Shown here one piece after another: positions 1-9,959 of a DNA stretch of 64,000 nt (position 1 is its first letter; every line of letters begins with the position of its first letter). Where the stretch lies: assembly GCF_019393635.1 (NCBI RefSeq), contig NC_057866.1, forward strand, positions 9,062,223 to 9,126,222, written 5' to 3'. The translations under genes were made by a program, and so were the position numbers. The DNA comes from Dromiciops gliroides. Lineage: Eukaryota; Chordata; Mammalia; Microbiotheria; Microbiotheriidae. The notes under the pieces are model-generated. The model made no database searches, was not told where the DNA came from, and saw only the letters and a list, made by a program, of their open reading frames with translations.

Positions 1-62
1 AAGCAGGGAGGCCTTGGGTCTCCCTCAAAGGTGGTAATCTGATAAGCATCTGTCAGTTGGCA

Positions 63-175
63 TCTGCCATTTCCTTCTCCAGATCATTTTACAGATGAGG
101 AAATTGAGGCAAAGAGTGTTAAGTGACTTTCCCAGGGTCACACAGCTACGCTTCAGTGAATCGATGATGCTTTGG
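63..175 (-). repeat. Truncated CORE-SINE (marsupial)
   Basis: This is an antisense copy of the 3' half of the longer marsupial SINE. It has the block 'atttccttctccagatcatt', then 'acagatgagg' and the CORE motif 'gggtcacacagct'. The tRNA-like 5' end is missing. Confidence 0.6.
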
Positions 176-386
176 GAAACACGGGGACCTATCATAGTGG
201 AGACTTAGGTTCAGGCTGATGGCTGGGGCTCCACTGGATTGTTATGGTTCTGGCTAAGGGTATTTACACATTACATCCAAATTCTGATTGGTGATTGATT
301 GCCTAAGCTTGTGATGAAAAGAAAATAGCCAGCCAAGCTAAGGTGATTATTGAGTGTTTACCAGTGGTCTACCACATTCTGGGCAG

Positions 387-640
387 CTAGGTGGTTCCAT
401 ATTGCACAGAGCACTGAGCCCAGAGTCAGAAAGACTCATCTTCCTGTGTTCCAATCTGGTCTCAGACACTCACTAGCCATGTGACCCTGGGCAAGTCACT
501 TCATCCTGTCTGCCTCAGTTTCCTCATCTGTAAAATGAGCTGGAGAAGGAAATGGCAAACCACTCCAGGATCTCTGCCAAGGAAACCCCAAATAGGGTCA
601 TGAAAAGTCAGACACAACTGAACAACAAAACAACATTCAG
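387..640 (+). repeat. Long-type marsupial CORE-SINE
   Basis: It begins with the tRNA-like head (gcagctaggtgg) and contains the CORE (agccatgtgaccctgggcaa). It continues through the longer 3' section (aaatgagctggagaaggaaa ... caaatagggtcatg) and ends in an ACAAC-rich tail. The same long type recurs at 11880, 27757 and 32458. Confidence 0.75.
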
Positions 641-854
641 AATGTTAGTCTGAAACTGGAGTTTTAAAAATTGTGATCTTTTCTTCGTTTGAGACTCCTA
701 TGTTACCTGAAATCATCTTGGGGCAAAGAATCATGTCAGAGGGCATGAGGGGACACTACGAGTTGGGATGTATCCATCTCTAAGCCAGAAATGATTGAAT
801 ATAATCATAAATACTAATAAATTGAATAAAATTGACTCTGGCAGACTTGAACCT

Positions 855-1010
855 CCAAACACAAAGTACACTAATAGTATTTTTAAAGTTTTGAGTTCCA
901 AATTCTATCTTTCCTTCCCTCCCTCCCCTCCCCAGGTAGAAAGCATTCAGATATAGGTTATATATGTGCAATTATCTAAAACATTACCATTTAATATATT
1001 AGTATACTTT
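855..1010 (-). mobile_element. L1 3'-end fragment
   Basis: This is the reverse complement of the marsupial L1 3' UTR. The pyrimidine-rich 'ccttccctccctcccctccc' block is followed by 'agatataggttatatatgtg', the same order as in the L1 copies at 7.1-9.1 kb (+) and 17.7 kb (-). Confidence 0.5.
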
Positions 1011-1086
1011 TTTGTTTGTTTGCTTATTTGTTCATTTATTTTGGGGTGAGGCAATCAGAGGTATTAGTATTCATAGTATTAATGTT

Positions 1087-1247
1087 GGGGCAGCTAGGTG
1101 GCACAGTGGATAAAGCACTGGTCCTGGATTTAGGAGGACCTGAGTTCAAATCCAGCCTCAGACACTTGACACTAGCTGTATGACCCTGGGCAAGTCACTT
1201 GGCCCTCATTGCCCCACCAAAAAAACAAACAAAAAAACCCCAAAAAA
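1087..1247 (+). repeat. Short tRNA-derived SINE
   Basis: A near-complete monomer. The A-box-like 'tggcacagtgga', the B-box-like 'gagttcaaatcc' and the CORE are followed by an A-rich tail. Internal A and B boxes fit RNA polymerase III transcription. Confidence 0.85.
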
Positions 1248-1743
1248 ATAGTATTAATGTTTTTCAATCCAGCTGAAGCAAGAGGAGACTTGGGTTAGAC
1301 ATGAGAACAAACTCACCTCCCAGTTCCTCCATGTCCACTCCCATGACCTACTCCTCCATGCCAGCTTAGCTAGAAACAGAGACCATGTTACTATGTATGT
1401 ACTTGTTGACAAACTAACTTAGCAGTCACACCCTTGACTTTGCCACCACCCACAAGTGTCCCACTTCTGAGATAAAGAATTGTGAAACCCCTTGGTCTGA
1501 CCATTATCTGCAATCATTCCATTTCTCCCAGTGCCTCACTCCTCCTAGAACCACTTATCTTTCCCTAACCCAAAACCCATTGTCCTCCAGGTAACTGGTT
1601 CCACACTACTTTCCTCTTTTCTGCTTACAAACAGGGCAAGATTTCTCCCATCCTCAGAAAACCTTCACTGGAGACTCTAAGTCCCTCAAATTATTCTACA
1701 ATCTCTCTTCCCTTTCACAAATTATTAGTGTTTTATTGAAAGC

Positions 1744-1892
1744 TTTTTTTTTTTTGTGAGGCAATTGGGGTTAAGTGACTTCCCCAGGGTCACAGAGCTA
1801 GTAAGTGTCAAGTCTGAGGCCGGATTTGAACTCAGGTCCTCCTGAATCCAGGGTCGGTGCTTTATCCACTGCGCCATCTAGCTGCCCCATAT
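1744..1892 (-). repeat. Short tRNA-derived SINE
   Basis: Antisense monomer. A T-rich tail is followed by 'gtgaggcaattggggttaag', the CORE and the tRNA-like head ending 'ctagctgcccc'. Confidence 0.85.
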
Positions 1893-1912
1893 AAATTATT
1901 AGAAAAAGCCTG

Positions 1913-2483
1913 GGGCAACTAGGTGGCACAGTGGATAGAGCGCAGTACCTGGAGTCAGGAGGACCTGAGTTCTACTGGTCACCTCAGACTAGTGTAATGA
2001 TTGGAATGATACCACCTACTGGAGACTTACTATAGGAAAGCTCCACCATGAGGAGAATGCCTCAGAGGGCAAGGCCATGTGGCTTTTCCTTGGCGTCAGG
2101 AAGTGATGTTTGCTCCTGGGTGCTGTCTATCAAGGCTACCAGCCAATCAACTTGAGGAGCCTCCTATTTTCTGGGAAGAGACAGGAAGGAGGAAAGAGGG
2201 CCTGTGTGGAGAGCTCTGGCTCTTTTGGGTTCCTGACTTGATGGTGGTGGCAGCAGAGCACGTCACAGGAAATTTGAGGAAAGATACGAATGCCAGGCTG
2301 TTGGAATTTTGTTCTCAATCTTTCTCTTTCTATTTTTCAATAAACCTTTAAAAACCTAAACTTGTTTTATCAGTGATTTTAGTCAGTTTCCCCCAAAACG
2401 GGGGGAACAGATTGGAATCCACATTTAGAATCTTAAATTACACACTAGCTGTGTGACCCTGGTCAAATCACTTAACCCCAATT
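1913..2483 (+). repeat. SINE split by a solo LTR
   Basis: The 5' half (1913-1992) and 3' half (2443-2483) of one SINE monomer are separated by the LTR at 1993-2442. The halves join correctly across the duplicated 'actag', which is part of the SINE word 'cactagctgtgtga'. Confidence 0.8.
1993..2442 (+). mobile_element. Solo LTR of an endogenous retrovirus (ERVK-like by duplication length)
   Basis: A 450 bp element starting TG and ending CA, with a polyadenylation signal (aataaa, about 2338) in its 3' third. It sits inside a SINE. The flanks gactag (1987-1992) and cactag (2443-2448) look like a 6 bp target-site duplication. No internal retroviral region is attached, so it is the remnant left by LTR-LTR recombination. 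It is younger than the SINE it interrupts. Confidence 0.7.
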
Positions 2484-2627
2484 CTGGGGCCATCTCCAGT
2501 CATCCTGATATATATCTTGCTCCTGGACCCAGATGGCTTTGGAGGAGAGAGAGTGAGGTTGGTGACTTTGAACAGCCCTCCCTCACTTGAATCCAATTCA
2601 CTACAAGGCATGACATCACTCCAATGT
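2484..2627 (-). repeat. Marsupial interspersed repeat fragment (same family as 12776-13100)
   Basis: The reverse complement shares the order 'gatgtcatgccttg', 'gaattggatt', 'gtcaccaacctcactctctc' and 'actggagatggcccca' with the element at 12776-13100. The family is probably a non-autonomous retroposon. Its name is uncertain. Confidence 0.5.
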
Positions 2628-2757
2628 CAGCTGCAGACACTTGACACTTATTAGCTGTGTGACCCTAGGCAAGTCACTTAACCCCTGATTGCCTCACTCA
2701 AAAATAAATGAATAAATGGATGAATGAGCAAGTAAACAAACAAATAAATAAATAGAA
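2628..2757 (+). repeat. SINE 3' fragment with AAAT-rich tail
   Basis: The CORE half of the short SINE (gacacttgacacttattagc) is followed by an imperfect AAAT/AAAC repeat tail. Confidence 0.6.
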
Positions 2758-3203
2758 AAAGCCATATACACAGGCTGCTTCTACTCCTTCCTTTCTCTCA
2801 CTCCTAAGCCCTTTGCAACCTGCTCTTCTGACCTCATCACTCAGTTGACAATGCTTGGTCCAGGCACTAGTGATTTCCCAATTGTCAGATCTGACTGTCA
2901 GTTCTCAAGCTTGGTTTCAGCCCCTTGGTTTTTTTTCAAATGCCACATTCAGCATGACAAGAAGCAACTTTTTTGGGGGGGGGAGGGCAATTTCCATTGT
3001 TAAGGGTCATTAAAAAATTATTTTTATCTTTTTCTCAATAAGCATTTCTTTTTCTTCCCCACTACTTTGTCTTATTTACATCATTGTATTCCACACCCCT
3101 GAAGGGATTGGGCTATGGTCCCATCCAAGGGTAGATTCCTCTTTGTCCACCCACCTGAAGTGATTGACCCTATGACTCACCCTTCCCCATTGAGAAAGGA
3201 TCT

Positions 3204-3412
3204 TTGTTATTCAGTTGTGTCCAACTCTCTATGACCCCATTTTGGGGTTTTCTTGGTAGACATCCTGGAGTGGTTTGCCATTTCCTTCTCCAGATCATTT
3301 TACAGATGAGGGAACTGAGGCAGAGTGTTGAGTGGCTTGCCCAGGGTCACCCAGCTAGGAAGTGTCTGAGACCAGATTCCCGATTTCAAGCCTGATGCTC
3401 TAAGCACTTCTC
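3204..3412 (-). repeat. Long-type marsupial CORE-SINE
   Basis: The antisense long SINE reads 'tgtccaactctctatgaccc', 'tttgccatttccttctccag', 'cagatgaggg' and the CORE, ending near 'gctctaagcac'. Confidence 0.75.
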
Positions 3413-3559
3413 CAGGGATAAAGGACCTTGATATGGATCAGAGGGAGGAGGTTCATTTGCTTATTTCAGGAGTGACAGTAGATAGAAAACTCCTCCCAGA
3501 TACTGTCTCCTTGCTGAGTCTTAAGGACCCTGGCTGAGTTCTTCCTACCTGCCTGACAG

Positions 3560-4000
3560 CTCCTTCTTGGATACACATCAATAGCATGCATGGCTCCTCA
3601 CTGCAAGTGTGCCCAGAGACTGTTCAAGGCTTCTCTTTTCTCTGTACGTTCTTGGGGGCTCGGTCTGCTTCACTATCATGTGCAGACAGATAACTCTCTG
3701 ACCTCTATATCCAGCCCCAGACTCTCCCCTGAGCCTCCTTTCCCCCTGTTATCTGAATATATCAGGCGGGGTGTCCTGTAGTTATCACAAACAGGTTTGA
3801 ACAGAACTCATCATCTTCCTCCAAACCCTGCCCCCTTCTCACCTGCCTGATTTCTGTCTGGGGCACCTGGCTTCTCAGCCTTGATTCTCCTGCTTCAGCA
3901 GTAAATCAGTGGATAAGTGGTACTGATTCTTGCTCCCCTGTGTCTCTTGCTTCGGAAGGCTCCTTCTCTCTACTCAGATGGCCTCCTTGTTGGTTCAGGG
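3560..4000 (+). mobile_element. L2-like LINE fragment
   Basis: Diverged sequence resembling the 3' part of L2 (gaacagaactcatcatcttc followed by a C-rich stretch). No reading frame survives. The call is by recognition only. Confidence 0.35.
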
Positions 4001-4485
4001 CCTTATCAACCTGGACTATCACCTGCCTCTTAATTGGCCATATTGCTGCCAACAGTGGCTATTTCTCCTTCCCACAAGAAATGCTGTAGAGTGGCAGAGC
4101 CAACAAAAGGTCAGACAGAGGGAGATATTTTTCTAGACTAAGACAATTTAAGAGGCCCAAAGGAGATGTCTGTGACACCAGGTGAGGTGCCAGCGCCAAG
4201 CCCACCAGAGTCCCTCAGGGGGACTTGGAGGTGGCTGTAATAGCTACTGAAGCAGCAGCAGCAGCAGCTTCAAGAGTTTTCCATAGCTCTTTGCCAGAGA
4301 TGGTGAAGGGGTTGGACAACTGGTCAGAAAGAAGTTACAGTGGACTCTTTGTTGGCACTGGATGCAGCTGGCACTGATTGGCAACCCTACTGGCCATAGC
4401 AGTTTTGGGTCACAATTCCAAGGTGCAGAAGAATGCTTGTGATTCATTACAAGGGAGCAGGTGTGATGGTTAAAAAAAATCTAAC

Positions 4486-4863
4486 TGTGATGTCTAAAAA
4501 TCTAATGTGTGGTTGCCTTAAATTAGAAACTCATAGCACTAGTCTTTGGGGCATTAAGCATTTATTAAAGTATAATAGGGGTTAGTAAAGAGAATATGTG
4601 GAGAAAGAAAGATCTGCCTACTCTGTCTATTCTGCCTGCCCCTGCTGCCACCAGTTGGTTCGGAATGAAAAAAGGCTTATCCTCTGTGCTTTCCAGTGGA
4701 AGTTTTCTTCAGGACCAGAAGAGGGGCAGTCCCCACACACAGCTCTAAGCTAATTGGGTGGTCCATTGATTGACATGACTTACAGGCGGAGTATGAATAT
4801 ACATAACTTCAGGATGCCAGTCACATGCTTTCTCCTCAGTGCAGAGCTGCCCTGGTTCTCACA
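4486..4863 (-). mobile_element. Probable solo LTR
   Basis: On the minus strand the element begins TGTGAGAACC and ends ACATCACA. An AATAAA signal lies about 80 bp before its 3' end, the usual layout of an LTR. I see no clear target-site duplication, so the ends are uncertain. It abuts the 5' side of the L1 that follows. It is an old copy with no internal region. Confidence 0.45.
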
Positions 4864-5439
4864 ATGTCTTTCTCAGCAGGGTGGTGGTGATCTGATTCTC
4901 ATGCAGGTACCATAGTCATAGCTACCAGGCCAAGAGGAGCACAAGAACTTGGGGCTGCAAGAGAACAGGGGTCCTTCCTGGGTAAAGACCAGAGCACAGA
5001 CCAGAAGAGCAGTGACCACACCTCTCACCAGATCACACCACCTTGGAAGTGCTGAAAACTTGCAGACCCCCAGAACTAGCTCTGAAAACAGCAGCACAAA
5101 AAGTCTGAAGCTGGAACAGTACCTCCTTACTCCAAGGTGAACAGAGCCCAATTTTCACATAAAATTCAAAGTCAAGAAATAGGCTGGAAAAAGATGAGCA
5201 AAACAAACAAAAAACCAACAGAACTTGATCATAAAAATCTATTTTGGTGGCAGGAAAGACCAAGACATAAACTCAGAAGACAACGCTGTGAAAATAGCTG
5301 CAACCAAAACTTCAAAGAAAAATGCTAACTGTAGCCAAACCCAATAAGAATTCCTGAAAGAGTTAAAGAGATTAGTGGTAGAGGAAAAACTGGAGAAAAA
5401 ATTGAGAGTTATGCAAGAAAATTATTAAAAGAGAATTAA

Positions 5440-5912
5440 GGGGGGTGGCTAGGTGGCACAGTGGATAAAGCACCGGCCCTGGATTCAGGAGTACCTGAGT
5501 TCAAATCCGGCCTCAGACACTTAACACTTACTAGCTATGTGATCCTTGGGCAAGTCACTTAACCCCAATTGCCTCACAAAAAAAAAAGAGAATTAAGGGG
5601 GGCAGCTAGGTGGCACAGTGGATAAAGCACTGGCCCCGGATTCAGGAGTACCTGAGCTCAAATCCGGCCTCAGACACTTGACACTTACTAGCTGTGTGAC
5701 CCTGGGCAAGTCACTTAACTTCCATTGCCCCGCAAAAAAAAAAAGAGAGAATTAACAGGAGCAGATAGGTGGCACAGTGGATAAAGCACTGGCTCTGGAT
5801 GCAGGAGGACCTGAGTTCAAATCCGGCTTCAGACACTTGATACTAGCTGTGGGACCCTGGGCAAGTCACTTAACCCTTATTGCCCAGAGAGAGAAAGAGA
5901 GAGAGAGAGAGA
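5440..5912 (+). repeat. SINE triplet in L1 ORF1 (cluster a)
   Basis: Three SINE monomers in the same orientation begin near 5446, 5600 and 5757. The first two are separated by an A-tail plus agagaattaagg, the second and third by an A-tail plus gagagaattaacagga. The L1 target on the left reads aaaagagaattaa and on the right gaaagagaaataa, so the linkers look like repeated copies of the L1 target. See the finding on composite SINEs. Confidence 0.8.
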
Positions 5913-6139
5913 AAGAGAAATAACAGCTTGGTCAAAAAAAGGCACAAAAAATGTGGAAGAAAATAACACCTTAAAAATAGAATAGGATTAATGGTAAAAG
6001 AGACCAAAAAAGTCAGTGAAGAAAAAAAGAAGAATAGGTCAAATGGAAAAGGAAATACAATAAAAAGCAGAATTGGCCAACTGGAAAAAGAGGTACAAAA
6101 GCTTACTGAAGAAAATAATTCCTTAAGAATTAGAATTGG

Positions 6140-6610
6140 GGGGGGCAGCTAGATGGCGCAGTGGATAGAGCACTGGCCCTGGATTCAGGAGTACCTGAGT
6201 TCAAATCCGGCCTCAGACACTTAACACTTACTAGCTGTGTGATCTTTGGGCAAGTCACTTAACCCCAATTGCCTCACAAAAAAAAAAAAGAGAATTAAGG
6301 GGGGCAGCTAGGTGGCACAGTGGATAAAGCACTGGCCCCTGATTCAGGAGTACCTGAGCTCAAATCCAGCCTCAGACACTTGACACTTACTAGCTGTGTG
6401 ACCCTGGGCAAGTCACTTAACCCCCATTGCCCTGCAAAAAAAAAAAAAAAGAGAGAGAGAGAGAGAATTAAGAGGGGCAGCTAGGTGGCTCAGTGGATAA
6501 AGCACTGGCCCTGGAGTCAGGAGTACCTGAGTTCAAATCCGGCCTCAGACACTTAACACTTACTAGCTGTGTGACCCTGGGCAAGTCACTTAACCCCAAT
6601 TGCCTCACTA

Positions 6611-6642
<32 letters not shown>
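6140..6642 (+). repeat. SINE trimer with one shared target-site duplication (cluster b)
   Basis: Three monomers (near 6145, 6302 and 6474) are joined by A-tails plus agagaattaagg and gagagagaattaagagg. The 15 bp word AAGAATTAGAATTGG stands directly before the first monomer (6125-6139) and directly after the last tail (6643-6657). It does not occur between monomers. This indicates one insertion event for the whole trimer. Confidence 0.8.
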
Positions 6643-6807
6643 AAGAATTAGAATTGGGCAAGTGGAAGCTAATGGCTTCACAAGATATCAAGAAACAATA
6701 AACAAAGTCAAAATAATTTTTGAAAAGTAGAAGAAAATGTGTAATATCTTATTTTTTAAAACCTGCCCTGGAAAAGAGATCAAGGAGAGTTATTTTAAGA
6801 ATTATTA

Positions 6808-7134
6808 TGTCCTGTTAATTCTTTTTTTTTTTTTTTAGTGAGGCAGTTGGGGTTAAGTGACTTGCCCAGGGTCACACAGCTAGTAAGTGTTAAGTGTCTG
6901 AGGCCGGATTTGAACTCAGGTACTCCTGAATCCAGGGCTGGTGCTCTATCCACTGCACCACCTAGCTGCCCCATGTCCTGTTAATTCTTTTTTTTTTTTT
7001 TGAGGCAATTGGGGTTAAGTGACTTCCTCAGGGTCACACAGCTAGTAAGTGTCAAGTGGATGAAGCCGGATTTGAACTCAGGTCCTCCTGAATCCAGGGC
7101 CGGTGCTCTATCCAGTGCACTACCTAGCTGCCCC
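6808..7134 (-). repeat. Nested pair of antisense SINEs
   Basis: The outer copy (6989-7134) is bracketed by the 17 bp word at 6791-6807 and 7135-7151 (tattttaagaattatta). The inner copy (6823-6972) is bracketed by 6807-6822 and 6973-6988 (atgtcctgttaattct). Read on the minus strand, the outer copy therefore ends in an A-tail followed by AGAATTAACAGGACA rather than in plain A. Confidence 0.75.
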
Positions 7135-7981
7135 TATTTTAAGAATTATTAAACTAAAAGGATATGAATAGGTAGTTTTCAGATGAAGAAATTAGAGCTA
7201 TCTATTGCCATATGAAAAAATGCTCTAAACTACTATTGATTAGAGAGATGCAAATTAAAACAATTCTGAGGTACCACCTCATATCTATCAGATTGGCTAA
7301 TATGACAAAAAAAGAAAAATAATAAATGTTGGAGAAGCTGTGGAAAAATTGGAATACTAATGCATTGTTGGTGGAGTTGTGAACTGATCCAACCATTCTG
7401 GAGAGCAATTTGGAATTATGCCCAAAGGGCTATAAAGCTGTGCATACTCTGACACAGCAACACCACTTTTGGGTCTTTTTCCCAAAGAGATCATAAAAAA
7501 GGGAAAAGGACCCACATGTACAAAAATATTTATAGCAGCTCTCTGTGTTGGCAAAGCATTGGAAATTGAGGGAATGCTCATCAATTGGGGAATGGCTGAA
7601 CAAGGTGTGGTATATGAGTATAATTGAATACTATTGTGCTGTAATAAATGATGAGCAGGCAGATTTCAGAAAAGCATGGAAAGACTTAAGTTGACTGATG
7701 CTAAGTGAAGTGAGCAGAACCAGGAGAACATTGTACACAGTAACAGCAACATTGTGTGATGATCAACTGTGATAAACTTAGCTCTTCTCAGCAATACAAT
7801 GATCCAAGACAATTCCAAAGAACTCAATAGAAAACATTCTCCACATCCAGAAAAAAACAACCTGTGGATTCTGAATGCAGATTGAACCATACTGTTTCTA
7901 CTTTTGCTTTTGTTTTGGGTTTTTTTTTTTTTTGAGGTTTTTCCCTTTTGTTCTGATTCTTCTTTCACAACATGACTATTG

Positions 7982-8303
7982 GGGGCAGCTTGGTGGCGCA
8001 GTGGATAGAGCACCGGCCCTGGATTCAGGAGTACCTGAGTTCAAACCCGGCCTCAGACACTTGACACTTACTAGCTGGGTGACCCTGGGCGAGTCACTTA
8101 ACCCCCATTGCCCCGCAAAAAAAAAAAAAAAGAGAGAGAGAATTAAGAGGGAAAGCTAGGTGGCTCAGTGGATAAAGCACTGGCCCTGGATTCAGGAGTA
8201 CCTGAGTTCAAATCCGGCCTCAGACACTTAACACTTACTAGCTGTGTGACCCTGGGCAAGTCACTTAACCCCCATTGCCCCACAAAACAAAAAAAAAAAA
8301 CAA
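7982..8303 (+). repeat. SINE dimer with one shared target-site duplication (cluster c)
   Basis: Two monomers are joined by an A-tail plus gagagagaattaagaggg. The 15 bp word ACAACATGACTATTG flanks the dimer as a whole (7967-7981 and 8304-8318) and is absent between monomers. The second monomer begins with the ggctcagtgg variant, also seen in the last monomer of cluster b and in cluster d. Confidence 0.85.
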
Positions 8304-8399
8304 ACAACATGACTATTGAAGAAATATGTCTAATGTGATTATACATATATAACCTATATCAGATTGCTTTCTGTCTTGGGGAGGGGGTAGGGAAGGTAG

Positions 8400-9029
8400 T
8401 GTGGTTAAATGGAATTTGGCAGACTGATTGAGATGGGCTATACCTGTCCTGTCCTGAGTGACGGATGCTGCTGATGTCAGCAGGAAAAACCACTCTCCTA
8501 TCGAGTTTGAAGGACCTCCCCTTTGGGGGAAGGAGAGAAACACTGTTGAGGGGAGCACTCTCTCCTTCCCATGGTGTGAGCTGCAGGATCGGGCAGAAAG
8601 AGTTTCTTGACAGTTTTGTCCTGAGGGCCCTGACTGCAAAGCTATTTTCCATTGAAGTTACGGACCCCAGGTGGTGAGTTAGCATACAGCCCGGCTCTTT
8701 TGAATGAGCTGCACTGGAAGTGAGTTTGGGGATTGTATAGACTTGGGTTAGAGTTAGGGGGATTATCCATATTTCTTTTTCCCTATTCCCTTGTTTTTGA
8801 ATTTATTAATTTCACCTTTGCTGTTTATTTTCTTCCCATTAATAAAACCTGATTCATTTGTGGAAAAGAGGCTGTGAGGCTCCTTTCTTATTGGCCTGGG
8901 AGAAAGATCTAAAAAGGCAGTTTGGAGGGGAGGGAGCTTTGGACCTAGAGGTCCCTCATTATTTCCAGGACCCCAATATTACAGAGAGCCACTCAATTAA
9001 CTCTCCCTATATCAAATTTGGCCCCCACA
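8400..9029 (+). mobile_element. Solo LTR of an endogenous retrovirus (ERV1-like by duplication length)
   Basis: A 630 bp element starting TG (tgtggttaaa) and ending CA (ggcccccaca), flanked by GTAG on both sides (8396-8399 and 9030-9033). An attaataaaacc polyadenylation signal lies near 8838. It interrupts the purine-rich L1 3' UTR, which continues directly afterwards (taggaagggagaaaaatttg). A 4 bp duplication fits gammaretrovirus-like elements. Only the LTR remains. Confidence 0.75.
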
Positions 9030-9191
9030 GTAGGAAGGGAGAAAAATTTGGAACTAAAAATCTTATGAAAACAAATGTTGAAAACCATCTTTACATGTAA
9101 CTGGAAAATTATAAAATACTTCTATGATTAAAAAAAATTATTAGACTCCCTGAAAGCCATGATCGATACAAGAGACTAGACATAATATTTC

Positions 9192-9525
9192 TTTTCTTTT
9201 CTTTTCTTTCTTTTTTTTTTTGGTGAGGCAATTGGGGTTAAGTGACTTGCCTAGGGTCACACAGCTAGTAAGTGTTAAGTGTCTGAGGCCGGATTTGAAC
9301 TCAGGTACTCCTGACTCCAGGGCCAGTGCTTTATCCACTGAGCCACCTAGCTGCCCCTCTTAATTCTCTCTCTCTCTTTTTTTTTTTTTTTTGCGGGGCA
9401 ATGGGGGTTAAGTGACTTGCCCAGGGTCACACAGCTAGTAAGTTTCAAGTGTCTGAGGCTGGATTTGAGCTCAGGTCCTCCTGACTCCAGGGCTGGTGCT
9501 CTATCCACTGTGCCATCTAGCTGCC
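9192..9525 (-). repeat. Antisense SINE dimer with one shared target-site duplication (cluster d)
   Basis: Two antisense monomers are joined by the complement of the linker seen in clusters b and c (cccctcttaattctctctct, then T-tail). The 16 bp word CTAGACATAATATTTC flanks the pair once on each side (9176-9191 and 9526-9541). The host sequence is L1 ORF1. Confidence 0.85.
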
Positions 9526-9728
9526 CTAGACATAATATTTCAAGAAATTGTAAAGGAAAAATGTCCTGATATCAATCCGGAGGCTAAAATAGAAATTGAA
9601 GGAATCCACCAATTACTTCCTAAAAGAGCTCCCAAAATGAAAATTCTCAGGAATAGCCAAATTCCAGTGCTCCCAGGTCAAGGAGAAAATATTACAAGCA
9701 GCCAGAAACAACCCCAAACCAATTCAAA

Positions 9729-9835
9729 GGTTAAGTGACTTGTCTGGGGTCACACAGCTAGTAGATGTCTGAGGCTAGATTTGAACTCGGACCTTCCTGA
9801 CATGGGGTCCGGTGCACTATCATTGAGCACCCTAT
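9729..9835 (-). repeat. Truncated antisense SINE
   Basis: CORE words (gttaagtgacttg, gtcacacagctagtag, tttgaactcgg) without a T-rich tail and with a degraded head. Confidence 0.55.
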
Positions 9836-9959
9836 TACTGGATGGCTACAAGTAGATTGTAGATGACAATTTGTTGGGGACGTAAGCTTAGATCTAGTGA
9901 TGTTTGATGGTCTCTGAGACTCTGAGGTCCTGTGAAAGGCATTCTAGTGGAAGGACCCA

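Larger units (their letters stand above)
7135..9130 (+). mobile_element. Younger 5'-truncated L1 (ORF2 3' end and 3' UTR)
   Basis: Homologous to the end of L1 ORF2 (atgcaaattaaaacaattct ... ggtaccacctcatatctatc ... tgttggtggagttgtgaact). The marsupial 3' UTR (aacctatatcagattgcttt) and an A-rich end near 9130 follow. It was inserted into the ORF1 of the older L1. It is itself interrupted by a SINE dimer (7982-8303) and a solo LTR (8400-9029). Confidence 0.7.
4864..9730 (+). mobile_element. Older L1 (5' region and ORF1), heavily interrupted
   Basis: Pieces at 4864-5440, 5913-6139, 6643-6807, 9131-9191 and 9526-9730 read in order as a marsupial L1. They cover the 5' region, the lysine-rich coiled-coil part of ORF1, then the ORF1 C-terminal part (residues EIVKEKCPDINPEAKIEIEG visible at 9544-9603). 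Between 6807 and 9131 the frame is interrupted by a younger L1: 'aagaattatta' on the left and 'aaaaattatta' on the right look like that insertion's target site. SINE multimers interrupt the other gaps. The element is dead, and ORF1 is broken by insertions and stops. Confidence 0.65.

Noticed and set aside
4240-4265. Possible trinucleotide expansion (gca)n
   Set aside because: Only about six units and not in a coding exon. Unremarkable.
7875-9338. Repeated short peptides such as GGAVDRAPALDSGVPEFK
   Set aside because: They are translations of the tRNA-derived SINE, recurring wherever a copy sits. Not genes.
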